A DNA stretch of 64,000 nt from Pseudomonas taetrolens (GCF_900475285.1 NZ_LS483370.1:3672001-3736000), one strand, 5' to 3'; counted from the stretch's first letter, positions 24,065 to 34,524 are shown. The notes: a model not told the origin generated them from the letters alone. Translations and numbers: made by a program.

Positions 24065-24934
24065 TTACTTCTGGCTTGCAGCCACTTGAGCAGCAACTTC
24101 TGCAGCGAAGTCATCAACTGGCTTCTCGATGCCGTCGCCTACTTTGAAGTAGGTGAAGGAAACGATTTCAGCGCCGGCTTTCTTGGCCAGGTCGCCGACT
24201 TTAACTTCCGGGTTCTTAACGAAAGCTTGTTCAACCAGGCTGGCTTCGGCGAGGAACTTGCTGATACGACCAGCAACCATTTTCTCTACGATTTCAGCAG
24301 GCTTGCCTTTGATCTTGTCTTCGTTGAGGCTGATGAACACGGCTTTTTCGCGCTCGATAGCTTCAGCGGAAACTTCGCTAGGCAGCAGGAACTCTGGGTT
24401 GCTTGCCGCTACGTGCATGGCGATGTCTTTGGCCAGCTCGGCGTCACCGCCGTTCAGCGAAACAACAACACCGATTTTGTTGCCGTGCAGGTAAGCGTTT
24501 ACAACGTCACCTTCAACACGCACCAGACGGCGAATGTTCACGTTCTCGCCAACTTTGGCAACCAGCGCTTCACGAGCAGGCTCTTGAGCGGCGATCAGCG
24601 GAGCTGCGTCGGTCAGTTTGTCTGCGAACGCTTTTTCAACGCTGTCGTTTACGAAGTTTTTGAAGTCATCTTGCAGAGCCAGGAAGTCGGTTTGCGAGTT
24701 GACTTCAAGGATGACGGCAGCTTTGCCATCTTCCGAAACCTTAACTGCGATAGCGCCTTCAGCAGCAACGTTGCCTGCTTTTTTGGCAGCCTTGATGGCG
24801 CCCGAAGCACGCATGTCATCAATGGCTTTTTCGATGTCGCCGCCAGCCTTGGTCAAGGCTTTCTTGCAATCCATCATGCCTTCGCCGGTACGCTCACGCA
24901 GTTCTTTAACCAACGCTGCAGTAATCTCTGCCAT
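24065..24934 (-). CDS. tsf: elongation factor Ts
   Basis: EF-Ts is the nucleotide exchange factor of EF-Tu. The start is placed at ATG 24932-24934 (MAEITAALVKELRERTGEGM), preceded by AAGAGGAA; this gives 289 residues. The conserved RERTGEGMMDCKKAL, the SQTDFLA contact motif with EF-Tu and the C-terminal coiled-coil and core-domain residues are present. It lies 205 bp downstream of rpsB with a hairpin between, the usual rpsB-tsf operon. Confidence 0.97.
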   Translation of the reverse strand: MAEITAALVKELRERTGEGMMDCKKALTKAGGDIEKAIDDMRASGAIKAAKKAGNVAAEGAIAVKVSEDGKAAVILEVNSQTDFLALQDDFKNFVNDSVEKAFADKLTDAAPLIAAQEPAREALVAKVGENVNIRRLVRVEGDVVNAYLHGNKIGVVVSLNGGDAELAKDIAMHVAASNPEFLLPSEVSAEAIEREKAVFISLNEDKIKGKPAEIVEKMVAGRISKFLAEASLVEQAFVKNPEVKVGDLAKKAGAEIVSFTYFKVGDGIEKPVDDFAAEVAAQVAASQK

Positions 24935-25081
24935 TTCAAAATTCCTCTTGGATAGGTTTTCAACCATTCCACCCGAGCGAACGGGCGTTCAATTCGTGTG
25001 AAGCCCACCTCGATTGCACCTGCAAACCGCGACTGGATACAGCAACAGCAAGTACAGGGCCAACAAATGGATTTCGAGGTG

Positions 25082-25110
25082 GCAAAAAGGGGGCCAAGCC
25101 CCCTTTTTGC
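25082..25110 (-). terminator. strong hairpin between rpsB and tsf
   Basis: GCAAAAAGGGGGC at 25082-25094 and GCCCCCTTTTTGC at 25098-25110 form a 13-bp perfect stem with a 3-base loop. The T-tract is inside the stem, so it could terminate in either direction. It would make tsf expression depend on read-through or on a second promoter. Confidence 0.8.
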
Positions 25111-25139
25111 GTACTGAGTAAACGCTAGGCGTTAATTAC

Positions 25140-25883
25140 TCAGCCTTCAACTACCGCTGCAGCTGGAGCTTCTTCGACGAAAACGTCGGTGCCGCCAGCA
25201 ACATGGTTACGGCCTTTGATCACAGCATCAGCCATCGCACCCATGTACAGCTGGATAGCGCGGATTGCGTCATCGTTACCCGGGATGATGTAGTCAACAC
25301 CTTCTGGGCTGCTGTTGGTATCGACAACGCCGATTACCGGGATGCCCAACTTGTTAGCTTCGGTGATCGCGATACGCTCGTGGTCAACGTCGATAACGAA
25401 CAGAGCGTCTGGCAGACCGCCCATGTCCTTGATACCACCCAGGCTACGATCCAGCTTTTCCAGGTCGCGAGTGCGCATCAGCGCCTCTTTCTTGGTCAGC
25501 TTGGCGAAAGTACCGTCTTCTGCCTGCACTTCAAGGTCACGCAGACGCTTGATGGAAGCACGGATGGTTTTGAAGTTGGTGAGCATGCCGCCCAACCAGC
25601 GGTGATCCACGTACGGCGAACCGCAACGTGCTGCTTCTTCAGCAACGATCTTGCCAGCCGAACGCTTGGTGCCAACGAACAGGATCTTGTTTTTGCCCTG
25701 GGCCAGACGCTCTACGAAAGTCAGAGCTTCGTTGAACATTGGCAGGGTTTTTTCAAGGTTGATGATGTGAATCTTGTTACGCGCGCCAAAGATGTATTTA
25801 CCCATCTTCGGGTTCCAGTAACGGGTTTGGTGACCGAAGTGCACACCGGCCTTCAGCATATCGCGCATGTTGACTTGGGACAT
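25140..25883 (-). CDS. rpsB: 30S ribosomal protein S2
   Basis: S2 binds late to the 30S subunit and helps hold S1. The 247-residue protein has the family start [27 protein letters not shown], the [18 protein letters not shown] region and the [33 protein letters not shown] segment. It is divergent from map across about 380 bp and upstream of tsf. An mRNA leader of about 130 bases would fit S2 autoregulation, known in enterobacteria but not shown here. Confidence 0.98.
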   Translation of the reverse strand: MSQVNMRDMLKAGVHFGHQTRYWNPKMGKYIFGARNKIHIINLEKTLPMFNEALTFVERLAQGKNKILFVGTKRSAGKIVAEEAARCGSPYVDHRWLGGMLTNFKTIRASIKRLRDLEVQAEDGTFAKLTKKEALMRTRDLEKLDRSLGGIKDMGGLPDALFVIDVDHERIAITEANKLGIPVIGVVDTNSSPEGVDYIIPGNDDAIRAIQLYMGAMADAVIKGRNHVAGGTDVFVEEAPAAAVVEG

Positions 25884-26262
25884 GATAGTTCCTTAATAAG
25901 TCGGGTTAGGCCTCCACGTATCCCAATGACCAACCAGCAGCTTCGAGCTGAAGGCACCCAGGTCATCGTGTCGACACGTGTGTGGGTTTGAGCTCAGCGG
26001 GCTATACCCGGAAAGCGGCGCATTTTATACCACAAGATGCGCTAAAAACGAAACACAGATTCTGTGTTTATTCCATGCCCTTTTGCGCAAGGCTTGGAAT
26101 AGGGCCAGAATGCCCCATTCTATTAAGAGAAGCGATGGCGAGAGGCTCATGATTCAGGCCGACCGTCTGTTAGAATCGCATTTTTATGGCGGTGCGCAGG
26201 CCAGAGCCTTGCCTCGCACCCGCAACCCTGATGATGAGCGCTACCGCGCGAAGAGAGCCCGA
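25884..26262. promoter_or_regulatory. divergent rpsB/map intergenic region
   Basis: This 379-bp gap has no supportable gene. It must carry the promoters for rpsB (minus) and map (plus). On the rpsB side there is a TATAAA -10-like hexamer at 26024-26029, leaving a leader of about 130 bases with several short complementary segments. A palindrome AAACACAG/CTGTGTTT with a 3-base centre sits at 26051-26069, just upstream of that promoter, and could be a protein-binding site. Confidence 0.5.
26024..26029 (-). promoter_or_regulatory. candidate rpsB -10 box (TATAAA)
   Basis: On the minus strand TATAAAATGCG lies about 140 bases before the rpsB start. The -35 is poor (TTTCGT at an 18-base spacing), as is common for ribosomal promoters with activator or UP-element help. 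The assignment is by eye only. Confidence 0.4.
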
Positions 26263-27045
26263 ATGACCGTCACCCTCAAAACGCCCGAGGACATCGCAAA
26301 AATGCGTATCGCCGGCAAACTGGCCGCCGAAGTCCTGGAAATGATCGCCGAACACGTCAAGCCTGGCGTTACCACCGAGGCACTGGACCGCATCTGTCAC
26401 GACTACATCGTCAATGTGCAGCAAGCCATTCCTGCCCCGCTCAACTACAAAGGTTTTCCGAAGTCGATCTGCACCTCGATCAACCACGTGGTTTGCCACG
26501 GCATCCCGTGTGACAAGCCGCTGCGCGACGGCGACACCCTGAACATCGATGTCACGGTCATCAAGGATGGCTACCACGGTGACACCAGCCGCATGTTCCA
26601 TGTGGGCACAGTACCGGTATGGGCCGAGCGCCTGTCGAAAGTGACCCAGGAATGCATGTACAAGGCCATCGAACTGGTCAAGCCAGGCTGCCGCCTGGGC
26701 GATATCGGCGAAGTGATCCAGAAGCACGCCGAAAAGAACGGTTTTTCGGTAGTTCGCGAGTTCTGCGGACACGGCATCGGCAAGGTATTCCATGAAGAGC
26801 CGCAGATCCTGCACTACGGCCGCGCGGGCACCGGTATGGAGCTGAAAGCGGGCATGACCTTCACCATCGAGCCGATGATCAATCAGGGCAAGGCCGACAC
26901 CAAGGTACTGGGCGATGGCTGGACCGCCATTACCAAGGACCGCAAACTGTCCGCTCAGTGGGAGCACACCCTATTGGTGACCGAGACCGGCTACGAGATA
27001 TTCACCCTGCGCAGCGATGACACCATCGCGCGCATGTCGGCCTGA
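26263..27045 (+). CDS. map: type I methionine aminopeptidase
   Basis: Map removes the initiator methionine from nascent proteins. The start is taken at ATG 26263 (MTVTLKTPEDIAKMRIAGKLAAEVLEM), with a purine-rich AAGAGAG site upstream, giving 260 residues; the frame is open further upstream but shows no family similarity there. The five metal ligands of the pita-bread fold are visible: Asp in NIDVTVIKDGYHGD (two Asp), His in CGHGIG, Glu in TIEPMI and Glu in WEHTLLV. It is followed by glnD after 56 bp. Confidence 0.97.
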   Translation: MTVTLKTPEDIAKMRIAGKLAAEVLEMIAEHVKPGVTTEALDRICHDYIVNVQQAIPAPLNYKGFPKSICTSINHVVCHGIPCDKPLRDGDTLNIDVTVIKDGYHGDTSRMFHVGTVPVWAERLSKVTQECMYKAIELVKPGCRLGDIGEVIQKHAEKNGFSVVREFCGHGIGKVFHEEPQILHYGRAGTGMELKAGMTFTIEPMINQGKADTKVLGDGWTAITKDRKLSAQWEHTLLVTETGYEIFTLRSDDTIARMSA

Positions 27046-27101
27046 TCCCTCTATAGATATTTTCTATAAACAAAAGCAATCGCCCCAAGGAAAGCCAATC
27101 G

Positions 27102-29804
27102 ATGCCGCAGGTGGATCCCGAACTTTTTGACCGCGGCCAGTTCCAGGCCGAACTGGCATTAAAGGCAAGTCCCATTGCCGCTTTCAAAAAGGTGATCCGC
27201 CAGGCGCGCGAGGTGCTCGACCAGCGCTTTCGCGCTGGTCGCGATATTCGCCGCCTGATTGAAGACCGCGCCTGGTTTGTCGACAACATCCTGCAACAGG
27301 CGTGGGACCAGTTCAACTGGTGCAACCAGGCCGATATCGCCCTGGTTGCTGTCGGTGGCTATGGCCGGGGCGAATTGCACCCCTACTCTGATATCGACCT
27401 GCTGATCCTGCTGGACAAGGCCGATCACGAGCTATTCCGCGACTCCATCGAACGTTTCCTGACGCTGCTCTGGGACATTGGCCTGGAAGTGGGTCAAAGC
27501 GTGCGCTCGGTGGATGAATGCGCCGAGCAAGCCCGCGCCGATCTGACCATCATCACCAACCTGATGGAAAGCCGTACAGTTGCCGGCCCGGAGCGCTTGC
27601 GCCAACGCATGCTGGACGTCACCAGCACGGCACACATGTGGCCCAGCAAGGACTTCTTCCTGGCCAAGCGCGCCGAACAAAAAGCCCGCCACCACAAGTA
27701 CAACGACACCGAGTACAACCTGGAACCCAACGTCAAGGGTTCGCCCGGCGGCTTACGCGACATCCAGACCATCTTGTGGGTAGCCCGTCGCCAGTACGGC
27801 ACGCTGAATCTGCGCGCACTGGCGGGCGAAGGCTTCCTGGTCGAAAGCGAGCACGCCCTGCTCGCGTCCTCGCAAGAGTTCCTGTGGAAGGTCCGCTACG
27901 CCCTGCACATGCTTGCCGGGCGCGCTGAGGATCGCCTGCTGTTTGACCATCAACGCAGCATTGCCGAACTGCTCGGCTTTACCGGCGAAGACACCAAACA
28001 GACCATCGAAAACTTCATGCAGCAGTACTACCGGGTGGTCATGAGCATTGCTCAGCTCAGCGACCTGATCATCCAGCACTTCGAAGAAGTCATTCTGGCG
28101 CCGGAGGACGAGGCGCCACCCGTACCGCTGAATTCACGCTTTCAGCTGCACGATGGCTATATCGAGGCCACCAGCGATCATGTGTTCAAGCGCACCCCGT
28201 TTGCCATGCTCGAGATCTTCCTGCTGATGGCCCAGCACCCCGAAATCAAGGGCGTGCGCGCCGACACCATTCGCTTGCTGCGCGAACATCGCTACCTGAT
28301 CGACGACGACTTCCGTAACGACATTCGCAATACCAGCCTGTTTATCGAGCTGTTCAAATGCAAGATCGGCATTCATCGCAACCTGCGCCGAATGAACCGT
28401 TACGGCATCCTTGGCCGCTACCTGCCTGAATTCGGCTTTATCGTCGGGCAAATGCAGCACGATCTGTTTCATATTTATACCGTCGATGCACACACACTGA
28501 ACCTGATCAAGCACCTGCGAAAGCTGCAATACACCCAGACATCCGAGAAATTCCCGCTGGCCACCAAGCTGATGGCCAAGCTGCCAAAACCTGAGCTGAT
28601 CTATCTCGCCGGGCTGTACCACGACATCGGCAAGGGGCGCCACGGCGACCACTCAGAGATTGGCGCAATCGATGCCGAAGCCTTCTGCATTCGCCATCAT
28701 CTGCCGCAGTGGGATACCCGCCTGATTGTCTGGCTGGTACAAAACCACCTGGTCATGTCGACGACTGCCCAGCGCAAGGATCTGTCGGACCCGCAAGTCA
28801 TCCATGACTTCGCCCAGACCGTGGTCGATGAGACCCGTCTCGATTATCTTTATGTGCTGACGGTCGCCGATATCAACGCCACCAACCCGACACTGTGGAA
28901 TTCATGGCGTGCCAGCCTGTTGCGCCAGCTCTACACCGAGACCAAGCGCGCCCTGCGCCGCGGCCTGGAAAACCCGGTGGATCGCGAAGAACAAATCCGC
29001 CAGACCCAAAGCGCAGCGCTGGATATCCTGGTGCGCGGCGGCAACGACCCGGATGACGTCGAACAACTTTGGTCGCAACTGGGTGACGACTACTTCCTGC
29101 GTCATACCGCCGGCGACGTGGCCTGGCACACCGATGCCATCCTGCAGCAGCCTGTAGAGGGTGGCCCGCTGGTATTGATCAAGGAAACCACCCAGCGCGA
29201 ATTCGAGGGCGGCACCCAGATCTTCATTTATGCGCCTGACCAACACGACTTTTTCGCCGTGACCGTGGCCGCCATGGACCAGCTCAACCTGAACATTCAT
29301 GATGCCCGCATCATCACGTCCAGCAGCCAGTTCACCCTCGATACCTACATCGTGCTCGACAACGACGGCGATTCGATCGGCAATAACCCTGTGCGCATCG
29401 AGAAGATCCGTAAAGGCCTGACCGAAGCCCTGCGCAATCCGGATGATTACCCGAACATCATCCAGCGCCGGGTACCACGCCAGCTCAAGCATTTTGCCTT
29501 CGCCCCCCAAGTGACAATTCACAACGATGCCCAGCGCCCAGTCACCGTCCTCGAGCTCAGCGCCCCTGACCGCCCGGGCCTGCTGGCGCGCATCGGAATG
29601 ATTTTCCTGGAGTTCGATCTGTCGCTGCAAAATGCCAAGATCGCAACACTGGGCGAGCGCGTAGAAGACGTATTCTTCATAACCGACGCAAACAACCAGC
29701 CGCTGTCTGACCCTCAACTGTGCATGCGCTTGCAGGAAGCCATCGTCGAGCATCTGACCGTCCACCAAGACTCAACCACCGAACCCTGGCGCCTGAGCAT
29801 CTAA
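27102..29804 (+). CDS. glnD: bifunctional uridylyltransferase/uridylyl-removing enzyme GlnD
   Basis: GlnD adds or removes UMP on PII proteins in response to glutamine and so controls glutamine synthetase and NtrB/NtrC. The 900 residues contain the nucleotidyltransferase motif [17 protein letters not shown] from residue 85, the PII-UTase central region, an HD domain (His507-Asp508 in [14 protein letters not shown]) for UMP removal, and two C-terminal ACT domains (about 705-790 and 815-895, the second starting [19 protein letters not shown]). ATG 27102 is preceded by AAGGAAAG. Confidence 0.97.
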   Translation: MPQVDPELFDRGQFQAELALKASPIAAFKKVIRQAREVLDQRFRAGRDIRRLIEDRAWFVDNILQQAWDQFNWCNQADIALVAVGGYGRGELHPYSDIDLLILLDKADHELFRDSIERFLTLLWDIGLEVGQSVRSVDECAEQARADLTIITNLMESRTVAGPERLRQRMLDVTSTAHMWPSKDFFLAKRAEQKARHHKYNDTEYNLEPNVKGSPGGLRDIQTILWVARRQYGTLNLRALAGEGFLVESEHALLASSQEFLWKVRYALHMLAGRAEDRLLFDHQRSIAELLGFTGEDTKQTIENFMQQYYRVVMSIAQLSDLIIQHFEEVILAPEDEAPPVPLNSRFQLHDGYIEATSDHVFKRTPFAMLEIFLLMAQHPEIKGVRADTIRLLREHRYLIDDDFRNDIRNTSLFIELFKCKIGIHRNLRRMNRYGILGRYLPEFGFIVGQMQHDLFHIYTVDAHTLNLIKHLRKLQYTQTSEKFPLATKLMAKLPKPELIYLAGLYHDIGKGRHGDHSEIGAIDAEAFCIRHHLPQWDTRLIVWLVQNHLVMSTTAQRKDLSDPQVIHDFAQTVVDETRLDYLYVLTVADINATNPTLWNSWRASLLRQLYTETKRALRRGLENPVDREEQIRQTQSAALDILVRGGNDPDDVEQLWSQLGDDYFLRHTAGDVAWHTDAILQQPVEGGPLVLIKETTQREFEGGTQIFIYAPDQHDFFAVTVAAMDQLNLNIHDARIITSSSQFTLDTYIVLDNDGDSIGNNPVRIEKIRKGLTEALRNPDDYPNIIQRRVPRQLKHFAFAPQVTIHNDAQRPVTVLELSAPDRPGLLARIGMIFLEFDLSLQNAKIATLGERVEDVFFITDANNQPLSDPQLCMRLQEAIVEHLTVHQDSTTEPWRLSI

Positions 29805-29830
29805 CCGCCGCCGAGTGAGACCCGCACCCG

Positions 29831-31030
29831 ATGAATAACGCTCTAAAACAGCTACAGCCTTATCCGTTCGAAAAACTGCGCGCCCTGCTTGGCAGCGTAC
29901 AGCCCAACGCCGGCAAGCGTCCGATTGCGCTGTCGATCGGCGAACCCAAGCACCGCTCCCCGGCGTTCGTGGCCAAGGCCCTGGCCGACAACCTCGACCA
30001 GATGGCGGTCTATCCGACCACTCTTGGCATTGCAGGCTTGCGCGAAGCCATTGCCGGCTGGGCCGAACGCCGTTTTGACGTCCCCAAGGGCTGGCTGGAC
30101 CCGGCACGTTCGATTTTGCCGGTCAACGGTACCCGTGAAGCCCTGTTCGCCTTCACCCAAACCGTAGTCAATCGAGGCGAAGACGCGCTGGTGATCAGCC
30201 CGAACCCGTTTTATCAGATCTACGAAGGTGCGGCCTTCCTTGCCGGGGCCAAGCCGCATTACTTGCCATGCCTGGCAGAACACGGCTTCAACCCGGACTT
30301 CGATGCGGTTTCGGCCGAGACCTGGAAGCGCTGCCAGATCCTGTTCCTCTGCTCACCTGGCAACCCGACAGGCGCCCTGATCCCGCTCGACACCCTGAAA
30401 AAGCTGATCGCACTGGCTGACGAACACGACTTCGTAATTGCCGCCGACGAATGCTACAGCGAGCTGTATTTCGATGAGCAAACGCCGCCGGTCGGCCTGC
30501 TGAGCGCCTGCGTTGCCCTGGGGCGCCAGGACTTCAAGCGCTGCGTGGTGTTCCACAGCCTCTCCAAGCGTTCAAACTTGCCAGGCCTGCGTTCGGGTTT
30601 CGTGGCGGGTGATGCCGAGATCCTCAAGGCCTTCCTGCTGTACCGCACCTATCACGGTTGCGCCATGCCGGTTCAAACCCAGCTGGCGAGCATTGCAGCC
30701 TGGAGCGACGAAGCGCACGTACGTGAAAACCGCGACCTGTACCGCGAGAAGTTCGATGCAGTGCTGGCGATTCTGGCACCGGTACTCGACGTTCAACGCC
30801 CGGATGGCGGTTTTTATCTGTGGCCAAGGGTTGAAGGAGATGATGCTGCCTTCTGTCGCGACCTGTTTGTCGAAGAGCACGTCACCGTAGTGCCGGGTTC
30901 CTACCTGTCCCGCGAGGTCGATGGTTTCAACCCCGGGGCCGGACGCGTGCGCATGGCTCTGGTAGCGCCACTGGAAGAATGCGTTGAAGCCGCCGAACGG
31001 ATTCGCGACTTTATTCAGCGTCGCCGCTAA
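29831..31030 (+). CDS. dapC: succinyldiaminopimelate transaminase
   Basis: DapC is the PLP-dependent transaminase that makes N-succinyl-L,L-diaminopimelate in the succinylase route to lysine and meso-DAP. The 399-residue class I/II aminotransferase has SIGEPKHRSPAFV near the N-terminus, the SPGNPTG motif, the PLP contacts AADECYSELYFDE and the Schiff-base Lys in FHSLSKRSNLPGLRSGF. It follows glnD by 26 bp. dapD and dapE, which act before and after it, are 2.4 and 9 kb away, so the functional assignment is well supported by context. Confidence 0.93.
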   Translation: MNNALKQLQPYPFEKLRALLGSVQPNAGKRPIALSIGEPKHRSPAFVAKALADNLDQMAVYPTTLGIAGLREAIAGWAERRFDVPKGWLDPARSILPVNGTREALFAFTQTVVNRGEDALVISPNPFYQIYEGAAFLAGAKPHYLPCLAEHGFNPDFDAVSAETWKRCQILFLCSPGNPTGALIPLDTLKKLIALADEHDFVIAADECYSELYFDEQTPPVGLLSACVALGRQDFKRCVVFHSLSKRSNLPGLRSGFVAGDAEILKAFLLYRTYHGCAMPVQTQLASIAAWSDEAHVRENRDLYREKFDAVLAILAPVLDVQRPDGGFYLWPRVEGDDAAFCRDLFVEEHVTVVPGSYLSREVDGFNPGAGRVRMALVAPLEECVEAAERIRDFIQRRR

Positions 31031-31047
31031 ACGCCGCCTCATCAGGC

Positions 31048-31100
31048 AACCGCTGCCGCAAGTTCGCTGCGCGCCCCCTGCGCAGCCTTCGGCAGCGGTT
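31048..31100. repeat. REP-like inverted repeat after dapC
   Basis: AACCGCTGCCGCAAGTTCGC at 31048-31067 pairs with an arm ending TTCGGCAGCGGTT at about 31088-31100. It belongs to the same family as the elements at 242, 42377 and 61527. It lies between the convergent dapC and antiporter genes. Confidence 0.6.
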
Positions 31101-31145
31101 ACAGAATCACCCAGCATCCGCAGTAGCAGAACACAGGGGGCGCTG

Positions 31146-32792
31146 CTATTTACCCGCTCCCAGGTTTGCCTCGCTTAAATCCAGGTCGCGCAGAATCTCG
31201 CTCAGCACTTCATCGCCGATCTCGTGATGCCGACGCAGGCTGTACAGTTCCAGTCGCTGGGCCCGCAGTGCCTTGAGGCGCAGGCGGTTTTCCAGGTGGT
31301 TCATCTGCGACGCCAGCGCTTGTGCTTCGGCCGAGCCGTTGAAAACATCCAGCTGATGCCGGTATTCGGACATGATCCGCGCCTTCATCTCTGCCGCCAA
31401 TGCCGATTGCGCTGCATCCTGGGCAACTTGCGGCTCGGTCACGTCTTCAACTTCCAATGCATGGATCGCAGCCTCGGCCGTGCGCCGCCAGGCTTCGCGG
31501 ACCTCGTTGCGCATAGCATCGTCCGGGCTCTTTGTAATGCCGCGCAACAGTAACGGCAACGCAATACAGGCCGATACCAGCGACAACAGAATCACACCCG
31601 CGGCAATGAAGATCAGCAAATCCCGCTCCGGAAAATCCACGCCCTTGCTGATCAGCAACGGCACCGACATCACACCGGCCAGAGTCACGGCCCCGCGTAC
31701 TCCACCAACCGTCAACAACCAGCAGGAGCGTGCGGTCGGCACCATCGTCAGCGCACCCTTGCCGCGCCAGCGGCGCAGCAGCCCGGACAGCCGCCAGATG
31801 CTTTGCACCCAGATAAAACGCAGCGCCAGCAACACCAGGAAGATCACCACCACATCCAGGCAGCGATACATCAAGGTGAGCCACAACGTAGTTTCATGAC
31901 TGACCACCGCTTTGATGATGTTTGGCAGCTGTAAGCCCAACAGCAAGAAAATAAGACCGTTGAAGGCAAACTCCAACAATCCCCACACACTGCGGTTAAG
32001 CAAACGGGTACTGGTCTGGCGCGGCAACAGATCAAGCCAGCTCTGCATCATGCCCGCTGCCACCGCAGACAAAATGCCCGATGCACCCAGGCGTTCAGCC
32101 AGTACATAAGCGGCGAATGGCAACAGCAACATGAACACCACATGGGTGGCCGGGTCATCCCAGCCGCGGCCGATCATCCAGGCACGCATGCGCCCCACCA
32201 GCCAGCTCAGCGCCACCCCGATCGCCAGCCCGCCGCATGCCACCAGTACAAACGTCAGGCTGGCGTTGGCCAACGAGAAGACTCCGGTCACCGCTGCCGC
32301 CAGTGCGAACTTGAAGGTCACCAGACCCGACGCGTCGTTCATCAAGGCTTCGCCCTGAAGCATATGCATCAACGGGGCCGGCAGGCGATTTTGCGAAATG
32401 GCCGACACCGCCACGGCATCGGTCGGAGATAAAACCGCAGCCAGCGCGAACGCCACCGGCAGAGGGATGGACGGCAAGAGCCAATGAATGAAGTAGCCGG
32501 CCCCCACCACGGTAAACAGCACCAGCCCTACCGCCAGGGTCAAAATTGGCCCGCGCAAGCGCCAGAACTCTCGTTTGGGCATGCGCCAGCCATCCGAAAA
32601 CAACAGCGGCGGCAAGAACAGAAACAGGAACAGCTCAGGGTCCAGTGCAACGTGCAGACCCAGGGTCGGCCAGGCCAGCAGTGCGCCAGCTGCAATCTGT
32701 ACCAAAGGCAAAGGCAAAGGAATCAAGCGCCCTAACAAGCGTGAGACGCCCACCAGCATCAGCATGATAAGGACGGTATAAGCGGTTTGCAT
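31146..32792 (-). CDS. Na+/H+ antiporter, CPA1 family
   Basis: The protein has about 12 hydrophobic membrane segments in the first 420 residues, then a cytoplasmic tail of about 120 residues rich in Ala, Glu and Arg that looks helical. Motifs of the sodium/proton exchanger family are seen: FLPPLLFSDGWRMPKREF in the early helices, AVLSPTDAVAVSAI (the ion-binding TDxV region) and LMNDASGLVTFKFA. The start is set at ATG 32790-32792 (MQTAYTVLIML); a TTG seven codons upstream is less likely. It should exchange cytoplasmic cations for protons, but the true ion cannot be told. A homologue lies after dapC in other Pseudomonas. Confidence 0.88.
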   Translation of the reverse strand: MQTAYTVLIMLMLVGVSRLLGRLIPLPLPLVQIAAGALLAWPTLGLHVALDPELFLFLFLPPLLFSDGWRMPKREFWRLRGPILTLAVGLVLFTVVGAGYFIHWLLPSIPLPVAFALAAVLSPTDAVAVSAISQNRLPAPLMHMLQGEALMNDASGLVTFKFALAAAVTGVFSLANASLTFVLVACGGLAIGVALSWLVGRMRAWMIGRGWDDPATHVVFMLLLPFAAYVLAERLGASGILSAVAAGMMQSWLDLLPRQTSTRLLNRSVWGLLEFAFNGLIFLLLGLQLPNIIKAVVSHETTLWLTLMYRCLDVVVIFLVLLALRFIWVQSIWRLSGLLRRWRGKGALTMVPTARSCWLLTVGGVRGAVTLAGVMSVPLLISKGVDFPERDLLIFIAAGVILLSLVSACIALPLLLRGITKSPDDAMRNEVREAWRRTAEAAIHALEVEDVTEPQVAQDAAQSALAAEMKARIMSEYRHQLDVFNGSAEAQALASQMNHLENRLRLKALRAQRLELYSLRRHHEIGDEVLSEILRDLDLSEANLGAGK

Positions 32793-33021
32793 ATAAGCGG
32801 GATTCCTGAACAATCAACTTTAAAATAAACATAAGCAGTTACAGTTTTTCATGGACTGCATAATAACCTTTAAGCGCATAAGTCGAGCCTGAACAAAAGT
32901 AGCAGTGCGACGACATGTCACAAGAGCATGCCAAGCTTGCAGCTAGCCACGCCCTGACGCGCTGCTCATGGCATAATCCGCGATCGACTGTTCAACGCAT
33001 ATCCAAAGGAGGGGCAATTCA

Positions 33022-33384
33022 GTGACCGATTCGAGCAAGACGTTGCACCTTTTCGGCATCAAAGCCTGCGACACCATGAAAAAAGCTCGCACCTGGCTCG
33101 ATGAACATGCAGTGCGCCATGATTTCCATGACTACAAGACCAGTGGCATTGATCGCGATCATCTGACCCAATGGTGCAATGAGCACGGTTGGCAAGTGGT
33201 GCTCAATCGGGCCGGAACAACCTTTCGCAAACTCGACGACGAACGCAAAGCCGATCTCGACCAGGCGAAAGCCATTGAACTGATGCTCGCCCAACCCTCG
33301 ATGATCAAGCGCCCCGTGCTGGATCTCGGTGACAAAACCCTGATTGGCTTCAAGCCAGATCTTTATGCGGCGGCCCTTCTTTAA
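33022..33384 (+). CDS. ArsC/Spx-family protein (YffB-like)
   Basis: This is a 120-residue thioredoxin-fold protein of the ArsC/Spx superfamily. It has the single N-terminal Cys16 in FGIKACDTMKKARTWLDEH, typical of YffB proteins, rather than the CX2C pair of Spx. The start is GTG 33022, chosen because a strong AAAGGAGGGG ribosome site lies eight bases upstream. It sits 47 bp before dapD. The function of YffB is not settled; it has been linked to glutathione-dependent thiol chemistry. Arsenate reduction should not be assumed. Confidence 0.85.
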   Translation: MTDSSKTLHLFGIKACDTMKKARTWLDEHAVRHDFHDYKTSGIDRDHLTQWCNEHGWQVVLNRAGTTFRKLDDERKADLDQAKAIELMLAQPSMIKRPVLDLGDKTLIGFKPDLYAAALL

Positions 33385-33431
33385 GCCCGAGAGCTGAAGC
33401 TCGCCCATTTATTTTTGTAAGAGGTAATTGC

Positions 33432-34466
33432 ATGTCTACTACCCTGTTCAGCGCAGCCTTCGGTGTCGGCACCCAGAACCGTCAAGGTGCATGGCTGGAA
33501 GTGTTTTACGCCCAACCGTTGATCAACCCGTCGGCCGAGCTGATCGAAGCCATTGCGCCTATCCTGGGCTACACCGGCGGCAATCAGGCAATCACCTTCA
33601 CTACCGCACAAGCGGCACAAATGGCTGAAATCGCAAAAGCCTTTGACGCCACTCAAGCTGCGCTGCTGACGCGTCTTGCCGAAAGCCACAAGCCGCTGGT
33701 CGCCACGTTGCTGGCTGAAGATGCCGCCCTGACCTCGACACCCGAGGCTTACCTCAAGCTGCACCTGCTGTCCCATCGCCTGGTCAAGCCTCACGGCCTG
33801 AGCCTTGCCGGTGTATTCCCGCTGTTGCCTAACGTGGCCTGGACCAGCCAGGGCGCCATCGATCTGGGCGAGCTGGCCGAGCGTCAACTCGAAGCCCGCC
33901 TGCGTGGCGAACTGCTGGAAGTGTTCTCGGTCGACAAGTTCCCGAAAATGACCGACTACGTGGTTCCGGCCGGTGTACGCATCGCTGACAGCGCACGTAT
34001 TCGCCTGGGCGCCTACATCGGCGAAGGCACCACCGTCATGCACGAAGGTTTCGTCAACTTCAACGCCGGCACCGAAGGTCCGGGCATGATCGAAGGCCGC
34101 GTATCCGCGGGCGTATTCGTGGGCAAGGGTTCCGACCTGGGCGGCGGTTGCTCGACCATGGGCACCCTGTCGGGCGGCGGCAACATCGTGATCAAGGTCG
34201 GCGAAGGCTGCCTGATCGGCGCCAACGCCGGCATTGGTATCCCGCTGGGCGATCGCAATACCGTTGAGTCCGGCCTGTATGTAACGGCCGGTACCAAAGT
34301 GGCCCTGCTGGACGAAAACAACCAGTTGGTCAAAGTTGTCAAAGCCCGTGACCTGGCCGGACAACCCGACTTGCTGTTCCGTCGCAACTCGGAAACCGGC
34401 GCTGTGGAATGCAAAACCCACAAGTCGGCCATCGAATTGAACGAAGCACTGCACGCTCACAACTAA
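33432..34466 (+). CDS. dapD: 2,3,4,5-tetrahydropyridine-2,6-dicarboxylate N-succinyltransferase
   Basis: DapD succinylates tetrahydrodipicolinate in lysine/DAP synthesis, just before DapC. The 344-residue protein is the long type found in Pseudomonas. It has an N-terminal alpha/beta part of about 170 residues and a left-handed beta-helix, with VVPAGVRIADSARIRLGAYIGEG followed by GGGCSTMGTLSGGGN and GANAGIGIPLGDRNTVE. ATG 33432 is preceded by AAGAGGTAA. It forms a probable operon with the YffB-like gene and csdA. Confidence 0.94.
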   Translation: MSTTLFSAAFGVGTQNRQGAWLEVFYAQPLINPSAELIEAIAPILGYTGGNQAITFTTAQAAQMAEIAKAFDATQAALLTRLAESHKPLVATLLAEDAALTSTPEAYLKLHLLSHRLVKPHGLSLAGVFPLLPNVAWTSQGAIDLGELAERQLEARLRGELLEVFSVDKFPKMTDYVVPAGVRIADSARIRLGAYIGEGTTVMHEGFVNFNAGTEGPGMIEGRVSAGVFVGKGSDLGGGCSTMGTLSGGGNIVIKVGEGCLIGANAGIGIPLGDRNTVESGLYVTAGTKVALLDENNQLVKVVKARDLAGQPDLLFRRNSETGAVECKTHKSAIELNEALHAHN

Positions 34467-34524
34467 GCGTTTATCTGCCACTGCCGGGACCAGCTTCTGG
34501 TCCCGTCATCAGAGCCCGGACCCC

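Noticed and set aside
33022..33384. Calling the ArsC-like protein an arsenate reductase
   Set aside because: It has the YffB-type single Cys context and no ars neighbours, so family membership does not justify that function.
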